Of a stretch of 64,000 bases of DNA, positions 1-10,100 are shown in pieces (within the stretch, counting starts at the first letter, position 1; each line of letters starts with the position of its first letter). Made by a program: the position numbers and the translations under genes. Location: positions 8,122,001-8,186,000 of the forward strand of contig CM077596.1 of NCBI GenBank assembly GCA_039654915.1, written 5' to 3'. The stretch is from Aquilaria yunnanensis (lineage: Eukaryota; Streptophyta; Magnoliopsida; Malvales; Thymelaeaceae). A model generated the notes under the pieces. The model was not told the origin of the DNA, did no database searches, and saw nothing but the letters and a program-made list of their open reading frames with translations.

Positions 1-1158
1 AGGAGTTGGAAAAGGTGGCCGTAACTGATTAGGTCTGTTGGGAGGATAATTGTTGGGTCTATTGGGAAGATAATCATTGGGCCTATTGGGAGGATAATCA
101 TTGGGCCTATTGGTAGGATAATAATTGGGCTTATTGGCAGAATAGGATAGGCGAGGTCCGGTGGCCACAGTGCCCACGAAGGGAATCCCTCTTCCTCTTC
201 CTATTTGTTGTATTTCTTCATCTTTTCTTCTGGAAGGTCCTCCTCTTTTCATAGGATCGCTAAAGGATTCAGTAATCTTCCCAGTCCTGATACCATGCTC
301 GATCCTTTCTCCAGACATTACTACGTCGGAGAAGTTAGTTGCCGCATTGCCAATAAGTTTGTCATAATATGGGTATTTCAGTGTCTGGACAAATAAAGTG
401 ACCATTTCTCTTTCTGTCATGGGTGGCTGAACCTGTGCAGCTAAGTCCCTCCACCGCTGCGCATATTCCTTGAAAGTTTCTGGCTTTTTCTTCTCCATGT
501 TTTGGAGAGTTTGGCGATCCGGAGCCAAGTCCATAACGTGTTTATAGTTGCCGATGAAGGCCTGAGCAAGGTCATTCCAAGTTTTTATGTTCCTTGGACC
601 TTGGCTTAGATACCACTGTAATGCTGATTTTGTGAGACTTTCCTGAAAAAGTGCGATCCACACCTTTTCATCTTTTGTGAGTGGTTGTAGTCTCCTTAGG
701 AACAATGTGATGTGAGTGATGGGATCACTCGTTCCATCGTATTTCATGAAATCTGGCACCTTAAAATCTGAAGGGATTACGACGTCTGGCACTAAGCAGA
801 GGTCATCCACCGAGAGAGATCCGAATATAGTGCCTCCTTCAATGGCTCGCAGTCGCTTTTCTATTGTTTCGAGTTTTTGAGATTCTGCTTCTTCTTTTGG
901 TAATGTCTTCTTTTCTTCCTGTACAGTGTCTTGTTTCAGGTGAACACTAGCAGACGGTCCTGATTCTTGAAACAGGTTTTCTTGGACTGAGACTCGTTGC
1001 GGGGTGAATCCCGGGGGATAAGTGGGATCTTGTACTTCTTTGATGGGGACTTGAGTTGCTTTCCCTTTGATTAATTCCATCAATTGTCTCATCTGTTCTG
1101 ACATACTTTCAATCTTGGACTCCATCTCCATGAGACGTCCTTCGGCTTGTTCTGCCAT
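1..1158 (-). CDS. gag: Gag polyprotein, N-terminal part (runs off the window)
   Basis: The minus strand is open from an ATG at 1158-1156 to base 1, about 386 codons without a stop. The upstream in-frame stop is a TAA near 1214. The N-terminal part is charged with an MEMESKIESM-type helical stretch. The centre (roughly residues 150-290) matches the retrotransposon gag domain: VPDFMKYDGTSDP, then ALQWYLSQGP and QNMEKKKPETFKEYAQRWRD. The end is an RRKDEEIQQI linker followed by an Asn-Arg-Pro-Asn repeat. Gag builds the cytoplasmic particle that packages the RNA. In Ogre elements gag and protease are normally in one frame, so the ORF should continue into a protease outside the window. No frameshift or stop is present. 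Confidence 0.93.
   Translation of the reverse strand, partial: MAEQAEGRLMEMESKIESMSEQMRQLMELIKGKATQVPIKEVQDPTYPPGFTPQRVSVQENLFQESGPSASVHLKQDTVQEEKKTLPKEEAESQKLETIEKRLRAIEGGTIFGSLSVDDLCLVPDVVIPSDFKVPDFMKYDGTSDPITHITLFLRRLQPLTKDEKVWIALFQESLTKSALQWYLSQGPRNIKTWNDLAQAFIGNYKHVMDLAPDRQTLQNMEKKKPETFKEYAQRWRDLAAQVQPPMTEREMVTLFVQTLKYPYYDKLIGNAATNFSDVVMSGERIEHGIRTGKITESFSDPMKRGGPSRRKDEEIQQIGRGRGIPFVGTVATGPRLSYSANKPNYYPTNRPNDYPPNRPNDYLPNRPNNYPPNRPNQLRPPFPTP
33..150 (-). repeat. 24-bp minisatellite inside gag (about five units)
   Basis: A 24-bp unit (on the plus strand GGGCCTATTGGGAGGATAAT plus four bases) is repeated about five times with few changes. It is in frame and encodes an eight-residue repeat close to N-R-P-N-D-Y-P-P. 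The repeats keep the reading frame, so length changes would not break gag. The segment is proline- and asparagine-rich and probably disordered. Confidence 0.8.
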
Positions 1159-1346
1159 TAATCTTGTTTGGAGTCGAGTTGAATATCGGTGTTGAGGTCC
1201 AATTTTACCCTTTTAAAGGAATATTTATTTTATTAGATTCTATGTGTGTATGATTGATGTGATGGATGCATGCATGAATATTGTAAATACTTGGTGAAAG
1301 AAAAACTATAATGGAATTTCTCAATTACATTCAGCAAAAGGTTTGT

Positions 1347-3041
1347 TTAAAAGAAACGACCCAAAGTACAATACTGCTTTCTGGCCTTAGATATGAACTC
1401 CATCATTCTTTGAACATTTACTGATGGAGTAGGACAGCTCAGTTCTTCTAACTCCTTGGCTTCTTCGCCCATTAGTTGGGCTTGTTCTGTAACTTTTCTG
1501 ACTTCTACCAAAAATGTTTGCAATTGATCTTGAGAAAATCTGTATTGATCTTCCCAGTATCTGACTCTCATCTCTTTTTGATCGGTTTCATCAACCAATT
1601 GGGAGATGACTTGTTTTTGGTATTCAACTTTCTCTTCGAGGAGTTGTGTTTTGTGACCGAGCTGTTGCATGTCAAGGAGCATCCTCTTGTTCTTCTCATT
1701 TTCTTCCTCTAGTTCTTTCTCCAACTCTCTTTTCGCCAATTTTCTGATGACCTCTTCAGATAGAACTATTCCTTCCTTCCGGTTATTTCTCCATTCATAA
1801 TAAGCAGTGGGAGAAATAATAGGCCCCGACTTCAATATGAAAATTCTTTTCCACGCAACTGAAATACCCATTGCGAGCTTATTTGAATTTGGATCTTCGT
1901 GTGAAAATTCCAACTTACTCAGATTATGCGTCATGGGTATAAATTGCATAGACCCAAATTGTTTTCGTACTTGAGCTGGGGCATAACTTGTTCCTCCCCA
2001 TATACCTAAGAGAGGAACCCACGGGCAATTGCCGCAACGGTAGACAACGCGGGTGGAGGTAGACCAGGGGGCTCTCCATTCAATTTGGAATTCGGTGATG
2101 TTCTTGAAATAATCAACCCATGCTTCCTTGCTGTCGTGATGAATGGTTTCACTTTTCAAAAAGGCTTCGATTGGGATGAAGTCCTTTGAAAAGCGATTTC
2201 CAAAATGTTGCTTCTCACAAGGAAGGTGGCTTTTGATCCAAGTGTTGAGGAGATGTGAACATCCTATGAATTTGCCCCCTCTTTGGCGACAAAAGTTTAA
2301 TGCCCTGATAGTTTCACATAATATTACTGAGGTCGGATTTATTTGAGCATTGCAGATTTGCTCAAATAGTGTAATGATGTCTCCTTCAATGAATCCGACG
2401 ATTCTTGGGAAGACTACCAGGCCATATATCGCCAAGGCGAAAAGCTTGCGTCGTTGATTTTTCTGAGGGAGAACGTGACTTAATTGTTTTAAGTCGATCC
2501 AACTGATAAATTTTCGAGATCCTTTTGTTGCAAACTTGGTTTGAAGACTGGAAGCTGGCATATCCAATAATTTTGCTAGGGCTCGATGAGGCTCCGTTCT
2601 TCTATCATGTTGATAAGTCTCGATTGGATAGTCGGAGGACCAACCCAAGAGGCTGTTGTATTCTTCAATGGTTGGAACCAGATCCATCTTATCGAAAGAA
2701 AAGCATCGATAAAATGGATCCCAAAATTGTATTAGAGCCCGGACAAGTGATGCATCAACGGTAACCTTTAGTAGGCAAGTGATGTGACCATATTTTGCCG
2801 TAAAAGCTTCCCGATCAGTAGAATTCCAACTATTCCAGACTTGCAATAATTCCGTGGTGTCGTTCTGATTTATCCGGACCGATACCTGGTCCTTAAGCTG
2901 TACGTGAGAATGGGATGTCAGAGCATCTCCGTGAAGCTTTTGAGCCGTTTCGGAATATTCCATAGCTTCAGGCTGAGTTTCGATTACCGTGTCATTCCAT
3001 GATCCAGTAACAGCCGTGGGAAGATAATCGAGAATATCCAT
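1347..3041 (-). CDS. Ogre ORF1 protein, 564 aa, function unknown (DUF7745-like)
   Basis: An intact 564-residue ORF lies between the 5' leader and gag, 188 bp upstream of the gag ATG, where Ogre elements carry their extra ORF1. It has no protease, RT or integrase motif. The N-terminal two thirds (FWDPFYRCFSFDKMDLVPTI, then EEYNSLLGW) look like the plant family often annotated as DUF7745. The region YRCGNCPWVPLLGIWGG is typical of the same proteins. The last third, about residues 425-540, is a charged heptad-rich stretch (ELEKELEEENEKNKRMLL and on) predicted to form a coiled coil. No signal peptide or membrane segment is seen. The family name is from memory and the role of ORF1 is unknown. Complete openness over 1.7 kb is unusual for this window and argues for a young copy. 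Confidence 0.85.
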   Translation of the reverse strand: MDILDYLPTAVTGSWNDTVIETQPEAMEYSETAQKLHGDALTSHSHVQLKDQVSVRINQNDTTELLQVWNSWNSTDREAFTAKYGHITCLLKVTVDASLVRALIQFWDPFYRCFSFDKMDLVPTIEEYNSLLGWSSDYPIETYQHDRRTEPHRALAKLLDMPASSLQTKFATKGSRKFISWIDLKQLSHVLPQKNQRRKLFALAIYGLVVFPRIVGFIEGDIITLFEQICNAQINPTSVILCETIRALNFCRQRGGKFIGCSHLLNTWIKSHLPCEKQHFGNRFSKDFIPIEAFLKSETIHHDSKEAWVDYFKNITEFQIEWRAPWSTSTRVVYRCGNCPWVPLLGIWGGTSYAPAQVRKQFGSMQFIPMTHNLSKLEFSHEDPNSNKLAMGISVAWKRIFILKSGPIISPTAYYEWRNNRKEGIVLSEEVIRKLAKRELEKELEEENEKNKRMLLDMQQLGHKTQLLEEKVEYQKQVISQLVDETDQKEMRVRYWEDQYRFSQDQLQTFLVEVRKVTEQAQLMGEEAKELEELSCPTPSVNVQRMMEFISKARKQYCTLGRFF

Positions 3042-3643
3042 GATAATAGTTCTTTCACCAAATACTTATCTTTAATGATGAAATGTATATGCCGGAAAAA
3101 TAAGGAAAAATAGAGTTAGTAAAAAAAATAACACATAGGATCATACAAACATATAGATAAAACAAAACCTATGGAAATGGGAACCGAGGTATGGGAAATT
3201 CTTAATGGCTGGTTCTAAGGTGGAGTAAGGAATTCTACATGCAGAAGGTGGTTTATCAAAAAGGCAAAGGATAGTTCCCGAATCCCGTCACTGAATCATA
3301 GTGACGGCCCGATTCCTTACCCTCTAGGGTTTATGTAAGGAATGGATTAATTCGAGTCGTAGCTTTTCGTGGGCCCATGCAGAGACTAACCGTCTCAGAA
3401 GGCAATACACTACTTTGCTACTTTGAAACCGGTGAAGGCTTGGAGACCGTGGCCTCACAAGGACAGCAACACCAATTCCGCTTAGAAAGAATCGTGTTTG
3501 ATTTAAGGAAGCTCGGATATAGAGCTTCATTTTGTGAATGCATTATGCATGTTTACTTAAGTAAATATAATATATAAATCCACATAATAGAAAAGCAAAG
3601 TAAATAAAAATAAATCAACTTTAGGCTCGACTCACTAACGTCG
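3042..3643 (-). other. Untranslated leader of the Ogre-like element
   Basis: About 600 bp between the PBS and the ORF1 start, no convincing ORF. A short ORF on either strand at 3324-3577 shows no known motif. This stretch would carry the packaging signal in the genomic RNA. Confidence 0.6.
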
Positions 3644-3663
3644 ACTCCCCAGTGGAGTCGCCA
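3644..3663 (-). other. Primer binding site, tRNA-Arg type
   Basis: On the minus strand the sequence TGGCGACTCCACTGGGGAGT lies 3 bp after the CCACA end of the LTR. Ogre elements are known to use a PBS of this kind, complementary to the 3' end of a plant tRNA-Arg. It fixes the element orientation and the LTR end. Confidence 0.85.
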
Positions 3664-4265
3664 AGCTGTGGCAACGTCGGGTTTTCTGGAGTCGCCACCA
3701 ATCGGTTTCACCTAGGTCGATTGGTCACCTTAAAATTGGTCTGCGAGAGTTCGGGGATCGGGAGTACGGTTACGTTAAAACAACTTTGTTAAAACGCCCA
3801 AAAATTGGCACCTTGGTTGATTTTAATTTTGTTTTGCTTTGCTTTTAAATAATTCTCAGTTAATTTTCAAAAATTAGAAATTTTAACTGGATTAGTCGAA
3901 ATGTGGATTTTTAAATTAATTAATTTGTATGAAATTATATACTTCCGAACCATGGACTCTGCCGAGTCATTTGGACACGGAAGATTTGATTCCGAACCAT
4001 GGACTCTGCCGAGTCATTTGGACACGGAATTTGGTGAAATTTTAAATAATTTAATCCATATTGTAAACATGGATTTTTATCTTTGTATTTATTTAATTTA
4101 TTTATTTTAAAAAGTTTGATATTTTCCAAACCGTAGATCCTGCCGGATCATCCGGATATGGAAATCGATTTATCGTAATTATTTAATTCTTATTATTATG
4201 AAATTAATTTTTAAATGGTAATTCTTTTTATTTATGAATGATTTTTAATACTAACTAAAAATTTA

Positions 4266-4545
4266 TCTTTATATTTTTACTTCTTTTTTTACTTTCTTTC
4301 TTTTTCTTCTTTTTTACTTATTTTTACTTTTTTTTTTTTTTTTTTTTTTTAAATTTCTTTTAATTTCTTTTCTTTTCTTTCTTTTTTTATTCTTTTCTTT
4401 CTTTCTTTTCTTTTTCTTTTTCTTTCTTTTATCTTTCTTTTCTTTTTCTTATCTTTCCTTTCTTTTCTTTATCTTATCTTTCTTTTATTTTTCTTATCTT
4501 TCTTTTTTTTTTCTTGTTTACTTTTTTTGTTTTCTTGTTTAATGA
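4266..4545. repeat. Polypyrimidine tract (plus strand) in the Ogre LTR
   Basis: Nearly pure T/C on the plus strand, dominated by TTTTC and CTTT units with a 20-bp-plus poly-T run at 4329-4350. On the element's sense strand this is a polypurine run. It has no coding content. Confidence 0.8.
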
Positions 4546-4660
4546 AAGATATTTATTATTTTAAAGGATTACTCAATTTATAAAAGAATTAAAAAAAATA
4601 ATAATTAATTTTTATTTAATAAGAAGTTAATTTAAAAGAGTTTAAAAATAAAAATTTTGA

Positions 4661-4756
4661 TCATGGTACGGGGCGTTGTTACTCAGCCAGACCCTCTTCA
4701 CCAGGTGAAGCAGCTCAAAAGCGGGCACGAGACAGTTTCCAGCCAATATACCATGA
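4661..4756. other. GC-rich inverted-repeat island in the Ogre LTR
   Basis: A 96-bp island is closed by the perfect inverted pair TCATGGTA (4661-4668) and TACCATGA (4749-4756). At its centre is CTTCACC (4696-4702), one base, then GGTGAAG (4704-4710), a perfect 7-bp hairpin. The flanks are almost pure A/T. It is not a tRNA: no A and B boxes or acceptor pairing are seen. Confidence 0.6.
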
Positions 4757-5689
4757 ACTAAAAATTTTTATTATTTTTTTTTTTTATTATTTTTTATTAT
4801 TTTTTTATTATTTTTTTATTATTTTTTTTTATTAAGAGAACCAAAAATTTTAAACAAAAGAAGAAAAGTTTTGATATTTATTTAATTTATTTTGGAATAA
4901 AAGATTATTTAACCGAAAACTTATATGTATTTTAAAACAAAAGTCTTGATATTTTTATTTTTATATTCTTCTTTGTCTGATGAAAGATTTTTTTTTTTTA
5001 ATTTTAATTTATATTTCTGAAAATATATCTAATCAATAAGTCAAAAATATTTAAGAGAAAATTCAATTATTTTTGTTTTATTTTGTATTATTTTGAAATT
5101 ATTTGATTAAGATTTTTATAAAAAGAAACAAAAAGTTATATAATTTAATAAGTAAAATATTACTGAATAAAATATTAACCCAAAATTTTTACGCTTTTTA
5201 TTCTTTTTATTAATAAAGAAAACTAAAAAAATTATATATTAATAGATAATTAATATATTAGTCTAAAGTTTTTTTTTATTTTTTATAAAGAAAAAATTTA
5301 TTTTATATATTTTATTTAAAAATATTTCCGAGCCATGAATCCTGGCGGATCATTTGGTCATGGAGTTTTAATTTTTTTTTATTTCATTAATTATTAATTT
5401 TAAAGAAGTATTAAAAGAATGATTTTATGTTTATTTATTTATTTATTTTATTTTTGAATTATTTCATTATGTTTGTTTATTAAAAGGAATAAAAACTTTG
5501 TTTCAAAATAAAAAAAAGTAATTTTTATTAGCCTTTAGAAAATTATTCACGTAAAATTCCTTTTTTTATCTTTTAATCATAAAAAAAATTCAATTAATAA
5601 AGTGGGGCTTTTTGGCCATCCACTTTAATAACACAATAATAATAAAAGTTAGCACAATTAATATAGTTAGATTAGTTGGATTAGTTAGT

Positions 5690-5920
5690 TAATAACAATA
5701 AAAAGGTTAGTAAAAGTTAGATTAAATTAATTAACAACAATAATAAAAATTAGCCAAGTTTAATTAAATTAATTGTTAACAACAATAATAAAAAGTTAGT
5801 CAAGTTAATTAAATTAATTAATTAACAACAATAATAAAATTTAGCCAAATTAATTAATTGTTAATTAACCAAGTTGATTAAATTAATTAACAATAATAAA
5901 AGTTAGTAATAATGCAAAAA
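5690..5920. repeat. AT-rich subrepeats in the Ogre LTR
   Basis: About four or five imperfect units of roughly 50 bp, each with AATTAATTAACAACAATAAT followed by AAAAATTAGCCAAGTT. The same words (TTAGT, AACAATAATAA) continue less regularly from 5640 to 6080. Non-coding. Confidence 0.65.
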
Positions 5921-6189
5921 TTAAAAGGTTAGTAACAATAATAATGTTAAAAGTTAGTTGTTAGTAAGTTAGTTAACAAGTTAATAATAACAAAAAAAAA
6001 AGAAAGGTTAGTAACAATAACAATAATAAACAAATAAATACACAAGTAAAAAAAAATAAAGTTAGTAATTAATTCTGAAAAAAAAAAAACAAAATAAAAA
6101 GATTAGTGACCAAAATGAAAAGAATTGAAAAGATGAAGTATTAAAGTAGAATTTTACCTAAAAGTTGAAAATTTTGAATTTTGCTGGGT

Positions 6190-6454
6190 ACAGGCGCGAC
6201 GCGAGCGCGAGGGGGGAAAGGGGCTGGCGGCCGGCGGCGGCTGGGCCAGGGGCAGGGGGGGACGGCGGGGGTGGCGCGGCGGCACGGGCACGGGACGGCG
6301 AGCGACGGCACGGCGGAGACAGCGGCCGGCGAGGGGCGGAGGTCCGAGGAGAAAGAAGGAAAAGGAGGGAAAAGAAAAGGGGACGCGGCGGCGGGCCGGC
6401 GGGGCGACGGCGGCACGGGCACGGCGGAGGCGGCGACGGTGAGGAGAGAGGCAC

Positions 6455-6495
<41 letters not shown>
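6190..6495 (-). repeat. GC-rich leader block with (GA)n microsatellite
   Basis: About 270 bp of very GC-rich sequence (CGGCGGC-type words) and an uninterrupted GA repeat at about 6458-6493, in a surrounding of well below 30% GC. On the minus strand it lies 150-450 bp downstream of the TATA box, so it is in the R/U5 part of the transcript and would form a (CT)n and G/C-rich 5' leader. Long ORFs are open on both strands here only because stops are rare in such composition. Confidence 0.75.
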
Positions 6496-6496
<1 letters not shown>

Positions 6497-6637
6497 ACAG
6501 CAGTGAAAAAAAATTTTGGCTTTCTGGGGAAGAAGGGAAGAGGGCTGGGGCTAAGGGCTGTAATTTTCTCTTTCTTTTGAAACGGAGCTCTAAGTTTTTT
6601 GCTATTTTTTTCTGTGTTCAGCACAAAATTTGGGGGG

Positions 6638-6647
6638 CTATTTATAG
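6638..6647 (-). promoter_or_regulatory. TATA box of the Ogre LTR
   Basis: CTATAAATAG on the minus strand, flanked by a C-rich stretch downstream. It is the best TATA match in the LTR and puts the transcription start near 6610. U3 would then be about 560 bp and R-U5 about 2.9 kb. Confidence 0.7.
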
Positions 6648-7177
6648 AGGAAGTTTAGCTGAACTGTTGATGGATAAATTAATAAAAAATTTCAAACTTA
6701 TCTCTTAAATTGGTAAAATGACAATTTTAGTCCTTTACGTCTCTCAGCCTCTGGATAAGTTCCTGAAGCTTCTGATTTTGACAATTTTATCGTTTTCTGT
6801 CAATTTGAGCCAAAAACGTCGGCAGACTCAAAATTTTATGTGACAAACTGCCAAATGCTCCTGGAACTTTCAGAATTTGTCAATTTTGCCTGAAACTTCT
6901 TAATTTTGTCATTTTTACCTTAAACTTTTAAATTTTGTCATTTTTATGGAGTTTTCTTTTTTTCTTTCAAACATACACATATACACACATATATCAAATC
7001 TTCACAAAACAAAACAAAAAAAAAAAATATATATATATATTTTAAACTAATTAAAAAAAAAATTTAGTAATAATAATAACAATAATAATAATAATAATAC
7101 ATTTTTTTTATTTAATTTTTTTTTATTTAATTTTTTTTAAAATTATTTTAATGGCCGGACGAAATTGGGTGTCAACA

Positions 7178-10100
7178 AAAGGTAGAAGATGAGGACTACG
7201 AATCCGACAGGCGGAGAAACCGAAGTCCGAAGAGGCGCCCTCCACCCCCTGCGGGAGTCGTACAAACAATCACGACGGGGCTCCCATCCTCGGAAAGGAA
7301 AAGGAAGGCCAGGGAAATAGCTGTGATGGACTATCAAAGTCCGGCGAAGAAGCTATCCCGAAAAGATGGTTCCACAGTCGTCTTTCCTCACGACGACCCA
7401 CTCCTGATCATGGCAAGAATTGGAAGCTGGGATGTCAAAAGGTACTTGATGACGGATCAAACGTTGACGTCCTATTTTCACAACTGCTGCCGAGCTTGGG
7501 CATATCCATCAGCGATCTCAAGCCTGTCACTTCACCGACCTTCGGGGTAGGACCGTTCGAGTTACCCGTCCTCGGATGGATCGACCTTCCATTAATGATG
7601 AGAGGGACTTCGGTCAAAGGACCAGCTGAGTTGTTTACCTCGACAATGGTGAGGTTCATCGTCATGGATGTCCCCTCATCATACAACGCCATCCTTTGAA
7701 GGCAGACGCAGGGAAATCTGCACATTCGCCCTAACGTGAGATATTTGACTGTCACTTTCGCCACCAAGGAAGGAGACGTAGAAATATTCATAGATCAGGG
7801 CGAAGTAAGAAAGGTGTTCGTCAAAACCCGAAAAGCTCCAGCAAACAATTCTACACAAGCTGTAGAAGCAGGGGCTTCAAAGTCAAAAAATGGCGAGAAA
7901 AAAGATTCTGGCAAGGTAGAAATGGAAGAAGTGGAACTTATCCCAGGACGAAGTACCTGAATAGGGAAAAACTTGTCTGAAGGAGATAAGAAAAAACTTG
8001 TATCCTTTCTGATAATGAATAAAGACCTGTTCGCCTACTCGCCAAAAGACATGCCGGGGGTAAATCCGCGCGTAGTACAACATAGCCTCAAAGTAAGTCC
8101 GGAAGCAAAACCTGTCTGGCAAAAGAAACGGGGCATTTCAGCCCATAAAAATGACTTCGTCAAAACCGAAGTCCAACGTTTATTGGAGGCAGATGTAATC
8201 AGGGAGGTCAAGTACCCCGAATGGCTAAGCAATGTGGTGATCGCCACAAAAGAAGGAAGCAACAAACTTCGGATGTGCATCGACTTCAGAAACCTGAACG
8301 ATGCTTGCCCAAAAGATTCATATCCTCTCCCGCCAATAGATCAACTGGTAGATTCAACTGCCGAATACGGGCTCCTAAGTTTCCTAGATGCCTTCAGCGG
8401 CTACCATCAAATAAAGATGGACCCCGAAGACGAAGAAAAAACAACCTTCATTACCGAGGAGGGGACGTACTGTTACACCAGGATGCCCTTCGGGCTCAAA
8501 AACGCAGGAGCCACCTACCAGAGGTTGATGAGCAAGGTCTTTAATGACCAAATAGGGAGGAACATGGAAGTCTACGTAGATGACATGATAGTCAAAAGCA
8601 AGCTGCCTGTTGACCATGTCACAGACCTAAGGGAGACTTTTCACCGGCTCAGGACCTTCGGAATTCACCTTAACCCCGAGAAGTGCACCTTCGGGGTAAC
8701 TTTGGGAAAGTTCCTTGGGTACATGGTATCAGAAAGAGGCATTGATGCTAACCCAGAAAAAATTAAGGCTCTGTTGGAATTCCGAACTCCTGCCACAATA
8801 AAAGATGTGCAGAGACTTACTAGAAGAATAACCTCCCTAAGCAGATTTATTTCTAGATATGGAGACCGGTGTCGAGCATTCTTCAAAGTCCTCACTAAGG
8901 CAGCAAAAAGGGAGGACGACCTCGAGAGTAATGATCATCCTTGGAATGAGGACTGCCAAAAAGTTTGGGAAGAACTCAAAATCTACTTGGCTTGCCTGCC
9001 CACTTTGCGACAGCCCCGTGAAGGAGAACCACTTGTGTTGTACCTCGCCGTCACAGAAAAAGCAGTAAGCTCAGTCCTTGTGAAAGAGGAAGGGGCGAAG
9101 CAGTGGCCAGTCTACTATGTGAGCAAGTCCCTGCATGGCGCCGAAATCAGATATCCTTTGTTACAGAAAGCTATATATGCCTTGGTCCTGGCAGGAAGAA
9201 GGCTACGGCCATATTTTCAGGCTCACCCCATCATCGTTCGAAGTAGTTTACCCCTGCGGGACGTCATGAAGAAGGTTGACCATTCGGGAAGGCTCTCCAA
9301 ATGGTGTATAGAGATTGGCGAACACGACATCACTTATGAACCTCGGAAAGACATAAAAGCTCAAGCCTTGGCAGATTTCATTGCCGAGGTCCCCATTACC
9401 GAGGACAGCCACCCAAGTCCCGACGAAAATGAGCCAGAATGGGCCTTGTACGTTGATGGTGCCTCGGGCGCCGAGCACCAAGGAGCAGGGGTAATCATCA
9501 GAGGCCCCGAAGGCCTGGAAGTAATGAAGGCCATTAAGTTCAGCTTCAATGTCACTAACAATGTGGCTGAATATGAAGCTCTCATAGCGGGCTTGCGCCT
9601 GGCCAGAAAAATTGGTGTCAGAAACTTGAAAGCCCATAGCGATTCCCAGCTAGTAGTTCGGCAAACAGCAGGGGACTACGGGGCAAAGGATCCAACACTG
9701 GCAAAATACCATGAATTAGTAACGAAGCTTATTCGAGAATTCGACACCGTGCGAATCGAGAACGTGCCTCGCAGACATAACGCTGAGGCAGATGAATTGG
9801 CAAAATCAAAACCATATACTGAGGTGCTAAGCCAACCGAGCATTACAGTGCTGAGCATAATGACCTCGGGAAGAAGCTGGAAAGACCCAATAAAAACATA
9901 TCTCGAAACCAATACGCTCCCCGAAGACCCCAATGAAGCAGCAAAAGTGCGGAGATGCTCCGGTTGTTTCTTTCTGATTGGAGAAGAGCTATATCGGCAG
10001 GGATATGCAAATCCGCTACAGAGGTGTGTTGGCGAAAAGGATATTGAAATTATCCTCCAAGAAGTTCACGAAGGCGCTTGTGGTTCGCACATCAGAACCG

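Larger units (their letters stand above)
3943..5364 (-). repeat. Four copies of a 40-bp motif within the Ogre LTR
   Basis: A motif of the form TTCCGAACCATGGACTCTGC, followed by CGAGTCATTTGGACACGGAA, occurs at 3943-3982 and 3990-4029 almost identically. Diverged copies lie at 4124-4163 and 5326-5364. Each copy holds a GC-rich core in AT-rich DNA, with partly self-complementary halves (CCATGGACT... with ...GGACACGG). They may be transcription-factor sites or structured RNA elements. Confidence 0.75.
1..7177 (-). mobile_element. Ogre-like Tat-lineage Ty3/gypsy retrotransposon, 5' part only
   Basis: Read on the minus strand the order is LTR (7177-3667), primer binding site, leader, ORF1, gag, then the window edge. 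This order, with a large ORF1 ahead of gag, a 3.5-kb LTR starting TGTTGACACC and a PBS of the TGGCGACTCC type, is the known Ogre plan in the Tat clade. Protease, RT, RNase H, integrase and the 3' LTR lie outside the window. The element starts directly against the gag/protease region of a second retrotransposon (from 7178), so it has inserted into that element. The target-site duplication cannot be checked because the other end is missing. Both coding regions seen are free of stops, which suggests a recent insertion. Confidence 0.88.
3667..7177 (-). repeat. 5' LTR of the Ogre-like element (about 3.5 kb)
   Basis: The LTR begins on the minus strand with TGTTGACACCCAATTTCG at 7177 and ends CCACA at 3667, giving TG...CA ends and a length of 3511 bp. 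It is very AT-rich except for a GC-rich block (6190-6460). It contains a TATA box (6638-6647, minus), a purine/pyrimidine tract, four copies of a 40-bp motif and AT-rich subrepeats, each listed separately. The second LTR is not in the window. Confidence 0.87.

Noticed and set aside
33..150. CRISPR-like array
   Set aside because: Units are contiguous without spacers and encode part of gag in a plant element.
4655..4760. tRNA gene or tRNA-derived SINE
   Set aside because: No A/B box consensus, no acceptor stem or CCA context; only the inverted repeats described.
6141..6708. Long overlapping ORFs on both strands (93-175 aa)
   Set aside because: They exist because the GC-rich block and the GA repeat lack stop codons; proteins are low-complexity Arg/Gly/Pro/Ser and lie inside an LTR.
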